A stretch of DNA of 20,694 bases. It comes from Bacteroidales bacterium UBA4621 (GTDB lineage: Bacteria > Bacteroidota > Bacteroidia > Bacteroidales > Paludibacteraceae). The position numbers and the translations under genes are program-made. Within the stretch, counting starts at the first letter, position 1. Each line of letters opens with the position of its first letter. The notes under the pieces are model-generated. The model was not told the DNA's origin, did no database searches, and worked only from the letters and a program-made list of their open reading frames with translations. The stretch lies in assembly GCA_002387325.1 (NCBI GenBank), contig DGIN01000066.1, positions 1-20,694 on the forward strand. The letters run 5' to 3'. This document shows, in pieces, positions 1 to 6,163 of this stretch.

Positions 1-153
1 CAGACCTTGTTCGCAAAGTCCACAATTTCCACCGATGCAGAGACACCCGCTATGCAGCAAAACGGTGCCAAAGCACAGAAGATGATTGTCAACGGGCAAC
101 TGTATATCCGTCGGGGAGAGCAGTGGTTCAATGCTTTAGGGCAGATGCTGTAG
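1..153 (+). CDS. C-terminal end of a probable secreted protein (5' end outside window)
   Basis: Frame 1 is open from the first base to a TAG at 151-153, giving the last 50 residues of a protein whose start lies outside the window. The tail reads roughly KMIVNGQLYIRRGEQWFNAL and then GQML. This NGQ-(L/V)-x-I-x-R-x-G ... ALGQ pattern resembles, from memory, a short C-terminal tail found on many secreted or surface Bacteroidales proteins; the preceding stretch is rich in S, T, A and Q like a linker. Because a T9SS gene (porQ) is in the same window, it could be a T9SS-type sorting tail, but a standard type A signal is longer than what is visible. The enzymatic or binding domain is not visible, so no function is assigned. 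Confidence 0.55.
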   Translation, partial: QTLFAKSTISTDAETPAMQQNGAKAQKMIVNGQLYIRRGEQWFNALGQML

Positions 154-210
154 AACAGGGCGGGGGCTCGCTACAAAGAGAGCCGCAGCCAAAGAATACT
201 ATTCGTACTT

Positions 211-320
211 GACGACGCGAGACGCGTCGTTTCCACAAACGCAGTATCGTTATGCGGTTTGTGCCAAACCGACCGGGGACGGGGGCGTCCGCGTCCCCGG
301 AATGGGGTTTGCGTCTTCGG
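211..320 (+). repeat. Dispersed ~110-bp palindromic repeat, copy A
   Basis: This segment aligns almost end to end with 3427-3535 in the same orientation. It opens with a perfect 8-bp hairpin (ACGACGCG at 212-219, loop AGA, CGCGTCGT at 223-230). An imperfect stem around ACAAAC/GTTTGT follows (235-263). A GC-rich part comes next, where GGGGAC pairs with GTCCCC and, alternatively, GGACG pairs with CGTCC. Compensated structure plus a second copy suggests a REP-like or MITE-like intergenic element. It carries no coding sequence. Confidence 0.75.
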
Positions 321-331
321 AATGATGTCGG

Positions 332-379
332 TGGTTCCTGAATAATACACTATTGATGGTTCCTGAATAATACACTATT
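332..379. repeat. Direct 23-bp repeat, two copies
   Basis: The 23-mer starting TGGTTCCTGAATAATACACT (then ATT) occurs at 332-354 and again at 357-379 without mismatch, with a 25-bp period. It sits directly after the dispersed repeat and upstream of the rplS promoter. Its role is unknown. Confidence 0.8.
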
Positions 380-428
380 ATGATACGGCTGCCCTGACTG
401 CATCCCCAATCGGCTTTGAAATGTTATC

Positions 429-510
429 GGAAGTACAATAGTATTGTCCTTCTGCAGAACAAGGAAGTACAATAGTATTGTCCCTTTTGCGTATTGTAGT
501 GTCCTTTTGC
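429..510. repeat. AT-rich direct repeats with palindromic cores
   Basis: GGAAGTACAATAGTATTGTC (then C) occurs at 429-449 and 463-483, with a 34-bp period. Each contains the hyphenated palindrome ACAATA-G-TATTGT. Degenerate partial copies (TGTCCYTTTTGC) follow at about 480-510. The array ends about 20 bp upstream of the rplS -33 element, so it could bind a regulator, but it may equally be a decayed insertion footprint. Confidence 0.7.
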
Positions 511-530
511 ATAACAAAATAACATTCAAG

Positions 531-562
531 TTTGGTAGTTTCATCTTTTTGTTGTAATTTTG
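531..562 (+). promoter_or_regulatory. Promoter of rplS
   Basis: A -33 TTTG at 531-534 (TTG at 532-534) is separated by 20 nt from TAATTTTG at 555-562, which matches the Bacteroidota -7 consensus TAnnTTTG. The inferred start of transcription is near 569, giving a leader of about 120 nt. Confidence 0.75.
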
Positions 563-568
563 CAGTCG

Positions 569-691
569 ATTTTGCACAGAGTCTCTGGCGATTGAAGTAG
601 GAGTATGTCCGTGTATGGGAATATCCGCAAGGGGACAAACACCGAATAGTAGTGCATACTCTGTGCCGTAACCATTTAATTGTCAAAAGAA
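569..691 (+). promoter_or_regulatory. Structured 5' leader of rplS, candidate autoregulatory element
   Basis: A perfect 9-bp stem pairs GCACAGAGT (574-582) with ACTCTGTGC (658-666) and closes almost the whole leader. Inside it TGTCC (606-610) can pair with GGACA (633-637), around a smaller GGA-ATA-TCC hairpin. The outer stem begins within a few bases of the inferred transcription start and ends about 25 nt before the rplS ATG. Ribosomal protein genes, including rplS in other phyla, often have such leaders for feedback by the protein itself. The structure is seen; its regulatory role is inferred. Confidence 0.5.
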
Positions 692-1045
692 ATGGATTTG
701 ATTAAGATTGCCGAACAGGCATTCGCCGGTGAGAAAAAAGAGTTTCCGGCATTCAAAGCCGGTGATCAGATCACGGTGGCTTATCGTATCAAAGAGGGTA
801 ACAAGGAGCGTGTTCAGGAGTTCCGTGGCGATGTAATCGCTATTCACGGCAGCGAGGACAAGAAACGCTTCACCGTCCGCAAGATGTCGGGCAACGTAGG
901 TGTAGAGCGTATCTTCCCTATGGACAGTCCTTTCATCGAGAGCATTGTTATCAACAAGTACGGTAAGGTTCGTCGCTCGAAGATTTACTACCTCCGCAAC
1001 CTCACAGGTAAGAAGGCTCGTATTCAAGAACGCCGAGTTAAGTAA
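692..1045 (+). CDS. rplS: 50S ribosomal protein L19 (bL19)
   Basis: This encodes the 117-residue large-subunit protein bL19, which lies at the interface with the 30S subunit. Family landmarks are visible throughout: the start MDLIKIAE, the basic segment AYRIKEGNKERVQEFRGDVI, RFTVRKMSGNVGVERIFP and the end GKVRRSKIYYLRNLTGKKAR. A TTG four codons upstream (680) is in frame, but the ATG at 692 gives the usual Bacteroidales N-terminus and follows an A-rich stretch (CAAAAGAA), as is common in this phylum where Shine-Dalgarno sites are weak. The gene has its own promoter and long structured leader and ends in a strong intrinsic terminator, so it is probably monocistronic. The length matches the family. 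Confidence 0.97.
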   Translation: MDLIKIAEQAFAGEKKEFPAFKAGDQITVAYRIKEGNKERVQEFRGDVIAIHGSEDKKRFTVRKMSGNVGVERIFPMDSPFIESIVINKYGKVRRSKIYYLRNLTGKKARIQERRVK

Positions 1046-1046
1046 G

Positions 1047-1079
1047 AAAAAGAAAGAGCCGCAAGGCTCTTTTCTTTTT
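1047..1079 (+). terminator. Intrinsic terminator of rplS
   Basis: AAAGAGCC (1053-1060) pairs with GGCTCTTT (1065-1072) around a GCAA tetraloop of the GNRA type and runs into a T-rich tract (TTTCTTTTT). It starts two bases after the rplS stop codon. Confidence 0.85.
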
Positions 1080-1090
1080 AAGACCTCCCC

Positions 1091-1116
1091 TACCCCCTCC
1101 TTCAGAGGAGGGGGAT
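1091..1116. repeat. GC-rich intergenic palindrome
   Basis: CCCCCTCC (1093-1100) pairs with GGAGGGGG (1107-1114) across TTCAGA. It resembles a CCCCTCC...GGAGGGG palindrome that I recall as frequent between genes in Bacteroidota. The flank after it (1170-1228) is AT-rich with repeated ATTCATAATT words and complementary AATTATG segments. No uvrB promoter of the TTG/TAnnTTTG type is obvious here. Confidence 0.6.
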
Positions 1117-1231
1117 ATAGAACGGTGAAAACCTACCGCCTATCATCAGGGTAACATCAGGGAAAGAGGAGGGAAAATTATGCATTATTCATTCATAATT
1201 TTTCATTCCTAATTCATAATTAAAAAAAACT

Positions 1232-3247
1232 TTGTTTCAGTTAGAGAGTGCATACAAGCCTACCGGTGATCAGCCGCAAGCGATAGAGTCGCTTGTGAGC
1301 GGTGTTCGTGCGGGTGCGCCTGCGCAGGTGCTGCTCGGCGTAACGGGTAGCGGCAAGACGTTTACCGTAGCAAACGTCATCAGCCACCTCAACCGTCCGA
1401 CGCTCATTATGAGCCACAACAAGACCCTTGCGGCGCAGTTGTACTCGGAGATGAAAGCGTTTTTCCCGCATAACGCGGTGGAGTATTTCGTTTCCTATTA
1501 CGACTACTACCAGCCTGAAGCCTATATCCCTTCCACCGACACCTATATAGACAAAGACCTGAGTATCAACGAGGAGATCGACCGTCTGCGGCTGTCCGCC
1601 GTGGCAGCACTGTTGAGCGGTCGCAAGGACGTGATTGTCGTCTCGTCGGTGAGTTGTATCTACGGTCTCGGTTCGCCGCAGGATTTTACGCAGAATTGTA
1701 TCTCACTCCGCCGCGGTGAGATACTGCCGATGGATACGTTCCTCAAACAATTGGTGGCAGCGCAGTATATCCGCAACGATGTAGAACTTGCCCGCGGGCG
1801 TTTCCGTGTGAAAGGAGACACTGTGGATATAGCCCTTGCGTATGCCGACTATGTCGTGCGTATCGAGTTCTTCGGCAACGAGATAGACGCTATTTCAACG
1901 GTTGACCCTGTGAACAACAGCCAGTTAGAGGAGTTCGATCACTACAACATATCGCCTGCCACCATCTTCTGCACCAGCAAAGAGCATATAGAGGCGGCGA
2001 TGGCGCAAATCAAATTAGACCTCGCCAACCGGGTCAATTATTTTCAGGAGATAGGCGAACCGCTCTATGCCAAACGTATCGAGGAGCGTGTGAAATACGA
2101 CCTCGAGATGATACAGGAACTCGGCTACTGTTCGGGTGTGGAGAACTACAGCCGCTATTTCGATGGACGCGAAGCAGGTACCCCGCCGTATTGTCTGTTG
2201 GACTATTTCCCGAAAGATATGCTGCTGGTTATTGATGAGAGCCATGTTACCGTACCGCAGATACGCGGTATGTACGGTGGCGACAAGTCGCGCAAAGACA
2301 ACCTAATCAATTACGGTTTCCGCCTGCCCGCCGCGCGGGACAACCGTCCTCTCACTTTCGACGAGTTCGAAGCCAAGACAGGGCAGACCATATACGTCTC
2401 CGCTACTCCGGACGAATACGAATTGCAGCGTTCCGAAGGCGTTGTGATCGACCAGGTGATCCGCCCGACGGGGCTGCTTGATCCCGAGATAGAGGTGCGC
2501 CCGACGGAACACCAGGTGGACGACCTGATGGAGGAGATACAGCAGCGCGTCAAAAGGGATGAGCGCATACTGGTCACAACCCTCACCAAACGTATGGCGG
2601 AGGAGTTGGACGACTACCTGCGCCGTTACGGTATCCGTTCCGCCTATATCCACTCCGACATCGACACCATCGAGCGGGTGAAGATTATGGAAGACCTGCG
2701 CAAAGGGCTGTACGATGTATTAGTGGGTGTAAACCTGCTGCGCGAGGGACTTGACCTGCCCGAGGTCAGCCTTGTGGCGATACTTGATGCCGACAAACAG
2801 GGCTTCCTGCGAGACAAACGCAGCCTGACGCAGACGGTAGGACGTGCCGCCCGAAACGTGAACGGAAAGGCAATCATGTACGGCGACACCGTAACGGGGG
2901 CGATGCAAGCCACCATAGACGAGACCAACCGCCGCCGCCGTATCCAGATGGCATACAACGAGGCACACCATATCACGCCTACGGCGATAAAGAAAGATAT
3001 CAACACCTCAGCATTGGCTTCGCTCTACAAAGACCCCGAGGCGGAGAAAGCGCGTGTGGAAAAGGCGATACGTGAGTCGTGGAAGACGGCGGATTGGCAG
3101 AAAATGGACAAGAAAGCCCTTGCCAAAGCCATAGAACAGAAACGCCGTGCGATGCTCGCCTCCGCCAAAGACCTTGACTTTGACAACGCAGCCCGCCTGC
3201 GCGACGAGATGCTCGCTATGGAAAACCGGTTAGACGCAATAGGGTGA
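1232..3247 (+). CDS. uvrB: UvrABC excision nuclease subunit B
   Basis: UvrB is the helicase-like damage-verification subunit of nucleotide excision repair. It is loaded by UvrA and recruits UvrC. The 671-residue product has the usual length. The Walker A loop GVTGSGKT is at residues 36-43. The beta-hairpin that inserts into DNA (YYDYYQPEAYIP) is at 89-100. Walker B/DESH is at 335-338. The helicase motif YVSATPDEYELQ follows near 388, with the second RecA-like domain after it (LLREGLDLPEVSLVAILDAD, QTVGRAARN). The C-terminal UVR motif that binds UvrC covers about the last 40 residues. The start is taken as TTG at 1232: it gives the family N-terminus MFQLxSAYKPTGDQP, follows an A-run, and an in-frame TAA at 1217-1219 excludes any upstream ATG. 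Confidence 0.97.
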   Translation: MFQLESAYKPTGDQPQAIESLVSGVRAGAPAQVLLGVTGSGKTFTVANVISHLNRPTLIMSHNKTLAAQLYSEMKAFFPHNAVEYFVSYYDYYQPEAYIPSTDTYIDKDLSINEEIDRLRLSAVAALLSGRKDVIVVSSVSCIYGLGSPQDFTQNCISLRRGEILPMDTFLKQLVAAQYIRNDVELARGRFRVKGDTVDIALAYADYVVRIEFFGNEIDAISTVDPVNNSQLEEFDHYNISPATIFCTSKEHIEAAMAQIKLDLANRVNYFQEIGEPLYAKRIEERVKYDLEMIQELGYCSGVENYSRYFDGREAGTPPYCLLDYFPKDMLLVIDESHVTVPQIRGMYGGDKSRKDNLINYGFRLPAARDNRPLTFDEFEAKTGQTIYVSATPDEYELQRSEGVVIDQVIRPTGLLDPEIEVRPTEHQVDDLMEEIQQRVKRDERILVTTLTKRMAEELDDYLRRYGIRSAYIHSDIDTIERVKIMEDLRKGLYDVLVGVNLLREGLDLPEVSLVAILDADKQGFLRDKRSLTQTVGRAARNVNGKAIMYGDTVTGAMQATIDETNRRRRIQMAYNEAHHITPTAIKKDINTSALASLYKDPEAEKARVEKAIRESWKTADWQKMDKKALAKAIEQKRRAMLASAKDLDFDNAARLRDEMLAMENRLDAIG

Positions 3248-3564
3248 TATTCTGCAACCTATACATAAACAATGAGGATGTCCGATAAGTCTAAGAAACA
3301 TCATGGCAACCGCATCAAAACAGTAACAACACCGGTAGAAAATAGGGTCTAAGGTCATCAAAACGGCATCGAAGTGCCAGCAAAAAGGCATAATGAAACG
3401 TATCTGTAGTTTCGGCAAAGGCGATAACGACGCGGGACGCGTCGTCTTCACAAACGAAGCATAGTCATACGGTTTGTGGCAAACCGACCGCGGGCGAGGG
3501 CGTCCGCGTCCCCTGAATGGTGTCTGCGTCCCCGATCAGACGGTATATTTTACGAAAAAGCATC
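3248..3564. other. uvrB-fdx convergent spacer, mostly non-coding
   Basis: No convincing gene is present. Its right half is copy B of the dispersed repeat (3427-3535). A 26-codon plus-strand frame starting MRMSDKSKKHHGNRI lies at 3272-3352. It is too short and too unsupported to call a gene and may be a remnant. uvrB has no private terminator here, so read-through probably ends at the bidirectional hairpin at 3565-3604. Confidence 0.5.
3427..3535 (+). repeat. Dispersed ~110-bp palindromic repeat, copy B
   Basis: This is the second copy of the 211-320 element, in the same orientation. It keeps the perfect 8-bp opening hairpin (3427-3434 with 3438-3445). The hairpin loop has changed from AGA to GGA. 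It also shares CGGTTTGTG(G/C)CAAACCGACC and GGGCGTCCGCGTCCCC. The stem is conserved while the loop varies, which suggests the structure matters. Together with copy A it flanks rplS-uvrB at a distance of about 3.2 kb. Confidence 0.75.
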
Positions 3565-3604
3565 AAAAAAAGAGGCTGCCTACACTTGTCAGGCAGCCTC
3601 TTTT
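3565..3604. terminator. Bidirectional terminator between uvrB and fdx
   Basis: AGAGGCTGCCT (3571-3581) pairs perfectly with AGGCAGCCTCT (3591-3601) around the loop ACACTTGTC. It has an A-tract on the left and a T-tract on the right, so it can end transcription in both directions. Its main client is probably the minus-strand ferredoxin gene. Confidence 0.9.
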
Positions 3605-3626
3605 GTTGCAAGTAGTGTTTGATTAC

Positions 3627-3794
3627 TTATTTTTTCGAGATTGCACCGGTTGGGCAAACATCTGCGCAAGTGCCGCACTCGGTGCAGATGTCCGGATTAA
3701 TCGAATAGTGTTCGCCCTCGGAGATTGCACCCATAGGGCATTCATCTTTACAAGTACCGCATGCAATGCAGTCATCAGAAATTACGTAAGCCAT
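3627..3794 (-). CDS. 2[4Fe-4S] ferredoxin
   Basis: This 55-residue clostridial-type ferredoxin carries low-potential electrons in the cytoplasm. Two classical cluster motifs are complete: C9-x2-C12-x2-C15-x3-C19-P and C37-x2-C40-x2-C43-x3-C47-P. The internal repeat symmetry (CIACGTCKDECPMGAIS and CTECGTCADVCPTGAIS) is obvious. The reading frame is open further upstream, but the ATG at 3792-3794 gives the standard N-terminus MAYVISDDCIACG. A promoter at 3891-3921 lies inside the longer frame, which excludes those upstream starts. The gene is probably monocistronic, with its own terminator. The about 90-nt leader contains a strong inverted repeat. Redox partners such as pyruvate:ferredoxin oxidoreductase or Rnf are not in the window. 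Confidence 0.95.
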   Translation of the reverse strand: MAYVISDDCIACGTCKDECPMGAISEGEHYSINPDICTECGTCADVCPTGAISKK

Positions 3795-3853
3795 AATCGT
3801 ATTATAAGTTATAGAATTTATAAAGTGGTTTCTTTTGCTCCGTTTTTGTCGCC

Positions 3854-3875
3854 TTTGCAAAGCACACTTTGCAAA
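3854..3875 (-). promoter_or_regulatory. Perfect 9-bp inverted repeat in the fdx leader
   Basis: TTTGCAAAG (3854-3862) and CTTTGCAAA (3867-3875) are exact reverse complements separated by CACA. Each arm also contains the self-palindrome TTTGCAAA. It lies about 10-30 nt downstream of the inferred fdx transcription start. It could be an operator for a dimeric repressor or an RNA hairpin. No regulator is identified. Confidence 0.55.
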
Positions 3876-3890
3876 AACCAGTTTGCGGTG

Positions 3891-3921
3891 CAAAGGTACG
3901 ACAAAAAAATCAATATACCAA
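3891..3921 (-). promoter_or_regulatory. Promoter of the ferredoxin gene
   Basis: On the minus strand TTG (3919-3921) is followed after 20 nt by TACCTTTG (3891-3898), a match to TAnnTTTG. The inferred start is near 3884. The rest of the 3795-4111 spacer, from 3922 to about 4049, shows no gene or clear signal. Confidence 0.7.
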
Positions 3922-4049
3922 GAAATGGGGATATATTTTTGCAGGAAATGCAATTTATGCCTATCCATTGTACTATCCAATAACAAATGCTATTTTGTGC
4001 AGAGTGCGTGGAAACAAGCGAGAGTGTCTGACCATTTCCATACGGAAAC

Positions 4050-4092
4050 AAAAAAAGAGACTGCCTACACTTGTCAGGCAGTCTCCCTTTTT
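4050..4092 (-). terminator. Intrinsic terminator downstream of pfkA
   Basis: GAGACTGCCT (4057-4066) pairs with AGGCAGTCTC (4076-4085) around the loop ACACTTGTC, with a run of As on the left that becomes a U-tract in the minus-strand transcript. The loop and inner stem are identical to the terminator at 3565-3604. Confidence 0.88.
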
Positions 4093-4111
4093 CGTTATTT
4101 TATTGTACTTG

Positions 4112-5095
4112 TCAGATAGACAATATCTTCAAAGCCGCCCATTTGTCGGCTTTAACGTCTTTTTTCTCTTTGATGGCCTCGATAAGCGGCACATAGACGA
4201 TTTCATCGTTCTGTACGCCTACCATGATACTGCGTTGCTCTTCGAGCAGGGCGTGTATAGCGGCAATTCCCATACGGGAAGCGAGGATACGGTCGTCGGC
4301 TGTAGGCGAACCGCCTCGTTGCAGGTGTCCGAGTACGGTTACCCGCGGACTATATTCAGGGTGTGCCTGTGCAACCAAGTCAGCCACTGCTTTGGCACCT
4401 CCTTCAATAGCATGTTCCTGCACCAGCACGATACTGGAATTCTTGCTCTTGCGGCGTCCTTGCCCGATAGCGGCTTCTATCTGCTCCATAATAGTAGCCC
4501 GTTCCGGGATGATAGCCGCCTCAGCCCCCGCAGCGATAGCCGCATTAAGGGTTAAGAAACCGGCATCGCGCCCCATTACCTCTACCAGAAAGACACGCTC
4601 GTGCGAAGAAGCGGTATCGCGCAAGATGTCCACACAACGCATAATCGTATTGAGGGCGGTATCGTAGCCGATAGTGGTATCGGTACCCCAGAGGTCGTTA
4701 TCAATAGTGCCGGGGATACCGATGATAGGAACATTGTACTCTTGCGCAAACATACGTGCGCCGGTAAAGGTACCGTCGCCGCCGATGGCTACCAAGGCAT
4801 CGATTTGCTCTTTTACCAGATTATCATACGCCTGCCTGCGCCCTTCGGGTGTCTTAAATTCCTCACATCGTGCCGATTTGATGATTGTACCGCCGCGTTG
4901 GATGATGTCGCTTACATCTTGGGTGCCGAACTCTTTTATCTCATCTTCTATCAAGCCTTTGTAGCCCCGGTAGATGGCTTTCACTTTGATGCCGTTGCTA
5001 ATAGCCGCGCGTGTTACGGCACGCACTGCAGCATTCATACCCGGTGCATCACCTCCTGAGGTGAACACACCTACTGTGTTAATTTTATATTCCAT
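4112..5095 (-). CDS. pfkA: ATP-dependent 6-phosphofructokinase
   Basis: PfkA phosphorylates fructose 6-phosphate to fructose 1,6-bisphosphate, the committed step of glycolysis. The 327 residues match the bacterial family. The N-terminal nucleotide loop TSGGDAPGMNAAVR starts near residue 12. GGDGTF is at 105-110, and GIPGTIDND holds the catalytic aspartate at about 132. MGRDAGF (fructose 6-phosphate contact) is near 174-180, and VLGHLQRGG is towards the C-terminus. Glycine in GGDGT and in the PGTIDND loop points to ATP rather than pyrophosphate as donor, since PPi enzymes carry Asp and Lys there (family knowledge). It lies 92 bp downstream of ispH with no clear promoter of its own, so it may be the last gene of the porQ-cmk-ispH-pfkA unit. 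Confidence 0.96.
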   Translation of the reverse strand: MEYKINTVGVFTSGGDAPGMNAAVRAVTRAAISNGIKVKAIYRGYKGLIEDEIKEFGTQDVSDIIQRGGTIIKSARCEEFKTPEGRRQAYDNLVKEQIDALVAIGGDGTFTGARMFAQEYNVPIIGIPGTIDNDLWGTDTTIGYDTALNTIMRCVDILRDTASSHERVFLVEVMGRDAGFLTLNAAIAAGAEAAIIPERATIMEQIEAAIGQGRRKSKNSSIVLVQEHAIEGGAKAVADLVAQAHPEYSPRVTVLGHLQRGGSPTADDRILASRMGIAAIHALLEEQRSIMVGVQNDEIVYVPLIEAIKEKKDVKADKWAALKILSI

Positions 5096-5129
5096 TGTTT
5101 TGTTGGTTTGTGGGTTTATCGTTTTTGTC

Positions 5130-5188
5130 GGTTTATGAGTTTATTGGTTTAGACGTTTAACATCGCACAAACTCATAAACCAATAAAC
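5130..5188. repeat. Overlapping inverted repeats between ispH and pfkA
   Basis: Two perfect 13-bp inverted repeats overlap. GGTTTATGAGTTT (5130-5142) pairs with 5169-5181, and GTTTATTGGTTTA (5139-5151) pairs with 5176-5188. The arms share bases, so only one stem can form at a time. Neither is followed by a U-tract in the pfkA direction, so they are not standard terminators. The 5188 end touches the ispH stop codon. Confidence 0.7.
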
Positions 5189-6060
5189 TAAGACTTAACC
5201 CTGCACGCCACTCTCTCCATCAGCCAAAGCGGTGTGGAAGTGGCTCCGCAGATTCCCACGCGTTCAACAGCGTGGCAGGCTGCCAAGATGTCATTGGTCA
5301 GTTCTGTATCATCACTTACAAAAACCGTGCGAGAATTGGCTTTTTGGCAGTGTTGGAATAAGACTTTGGCATTTGAGGACTTTTTCCCCCCGACAAAAAG
5401 GACGATATCATTCTCTTTGGCAAACTGCTGCAGTTTGTCCACCCGATTTGCCACGTTGCGGCAGATCGTATCATGCCACTCAAACGGTACGCCGGTCTGC
5501 ATACGTTTTTGTATGGCATCCACCAATTGGCGGAAATCCTCCACGGACTTGGTTGTCTGCGAGAAAAGATATACAGGGTGTCTGAAATCCAAGCGTGCCA
5601 CATCCTCCAATCGCTCCACTACGATGGCAGTATTGTTGGTTTGCCCTTGCAACCCAATCACTTCCGCATGTCCCTGTTTGCCGAAAATGACTATTTGAGA
5701 ATGCCCTGTCGGTTCAGTCCGGCGCAAGTACCGGTACGTTTCCCTGATGCGTTTCTGCAGATTCAGCACAACGGGGCAGGAGGCATCAATGATTTCGATA
5801 TTGTTCCGTTCCGCAATATGATACGTACTCGGCGGTTCGCCGTGCGCACGGAGCAAGACGCGTACATTATGCAATGTACGCAGATCATCGTAGTCGATTG
5901 TTTCCAGCCCCAGATTTACCAGACGCTCCACTTCCTGTCCGTTATGGACAATGTCGCCCAAGCAATAGAGAGCCCCTTTTGCGAGTTCTTCCTCGGCTTT
6001 CCGTATGGCACTCGTTACACCAAAACAGAAGCCGCTACCGCTGTCGATGGTTACTATCAT
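5188..6060 (-). CDS. ispH: 4-hydroxy-3-methylbut-2-enyl diphosphate reductase (LytB)
   Basis: IspH is the [4Fe-4S] enzyme of the last step of the MEP pathway. It converts HMBPP to IPP and DMAPP. The 290-residue protein has all three cluster cysteines: C12 (GFCFGV), C95 (DASCPVV) and C200 (DTICRN). The substrate histidines are H39 (DIVHN), H73 (RAHGEPP) and H131. The catalytic glutamate E133 lies in GHAEVIG. SQTTKS and the KKSSNAKVL/GATSTP segments contact the diphosphate. It lies 77 bp downstream of cmk and upstream of pfkA, all on the minus strand. I recall this neighbourhood (porQ-cmk-ispH-pfkA) from other Bacteroidales, but could not check it. Confidence 0.96.
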   Translation of the reverse strand: MIVTIDSGSGFCFGVTSAIRKAEEELAKGALYCLGDIVHNGQEVERLVNLGLETIDYDDLRTLHNVRVLLRAHGEPPSTYHIAERNNIEIIDASCPVVLNLQKRIRETYRYLRRTEPTGHSQIVIFGKQGHAEVIGLQGQTNNTAIVVERLEDVARLDFRHPVYLFSQTTKSVEDFRQLVDAIQKRMQTGVPFEWHDTICRNVANRVDKLQQFAKENDIVLFVGGKKSSNAKVLFQHCQKANSRTVFVSDDTELTNDILAACHAVERVGICGATSTPLWLMERVACRVKS

Positions 6061-6084
6061 TGTTCAGGGGGACAATGAACAATG

Positions 6085-6163
6085 GACAAAGAACAAAGAA
6101 TATATTACTTTATATTCGCTCAATGCCATTTCGTTCACTATTTTTTGTTTTTCGTTCTTTGTC
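6085..6163. repeat. Inverted repeat overlapping the cmk 3' end
   Basis: GACAAAGAAC (6085-6094) has an exact reverse complement at 6154-6163, inside the last codons of cmk, with about 59 bp between. The repeat supplies the basic tail RQRTKNKK of Cmk. The surrounding GACAATGAACAATGG words look like low-complexity intergenic repeat. No clear terminator is formed. Confidence 0.5.

Larger units (their letters stand above)
154..530. other. Repeat-rich spacer without a supported gene
   Basis: No coding frame here looks real. The stretch holds one copy of a 110-bp dispersed repeat (211-320), a direct 23-bp repeat (332-379) and a second set of AT-rich direct repeats (429-510), all listed separately. 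A weak GGCTC/GAGCC stem lies near 172-192, just after the upstream gene, and could be part of a terminator, but it lacks a clear T-tract. Confidence 0.6.

Noticed and set aside
332..510. CRISPR array
   Set aside because: Only two copies of each repeat, with short unequal spacers, and no cas gene nearby.
680..691. TTG start for rplS four codons upstream
   Set aside because: ATG at 692 gives the conserved bL19 start MDLIKIAE; the TTG has no better context.
3474..3983. 169-codon plus-strand frame across the repeat and the fdx gene
   Set aside because: It runs through the dispersed repeat and a terminator and is antisense to the ferredoxin cluster motifs.
3627..3986. 119-residue form of the ferredoxin
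   Set aside because: The fdx promoter -7 element lies inside this extension, and the first 64 residues have no ferredoxin character.
4112..5095. Pyrophosphate-dependent phosphofructokinase
   Set aside because: GGDGT and PGTIDND carry Gly at both diagnostic positions, as in ATP-dependent enzymes.
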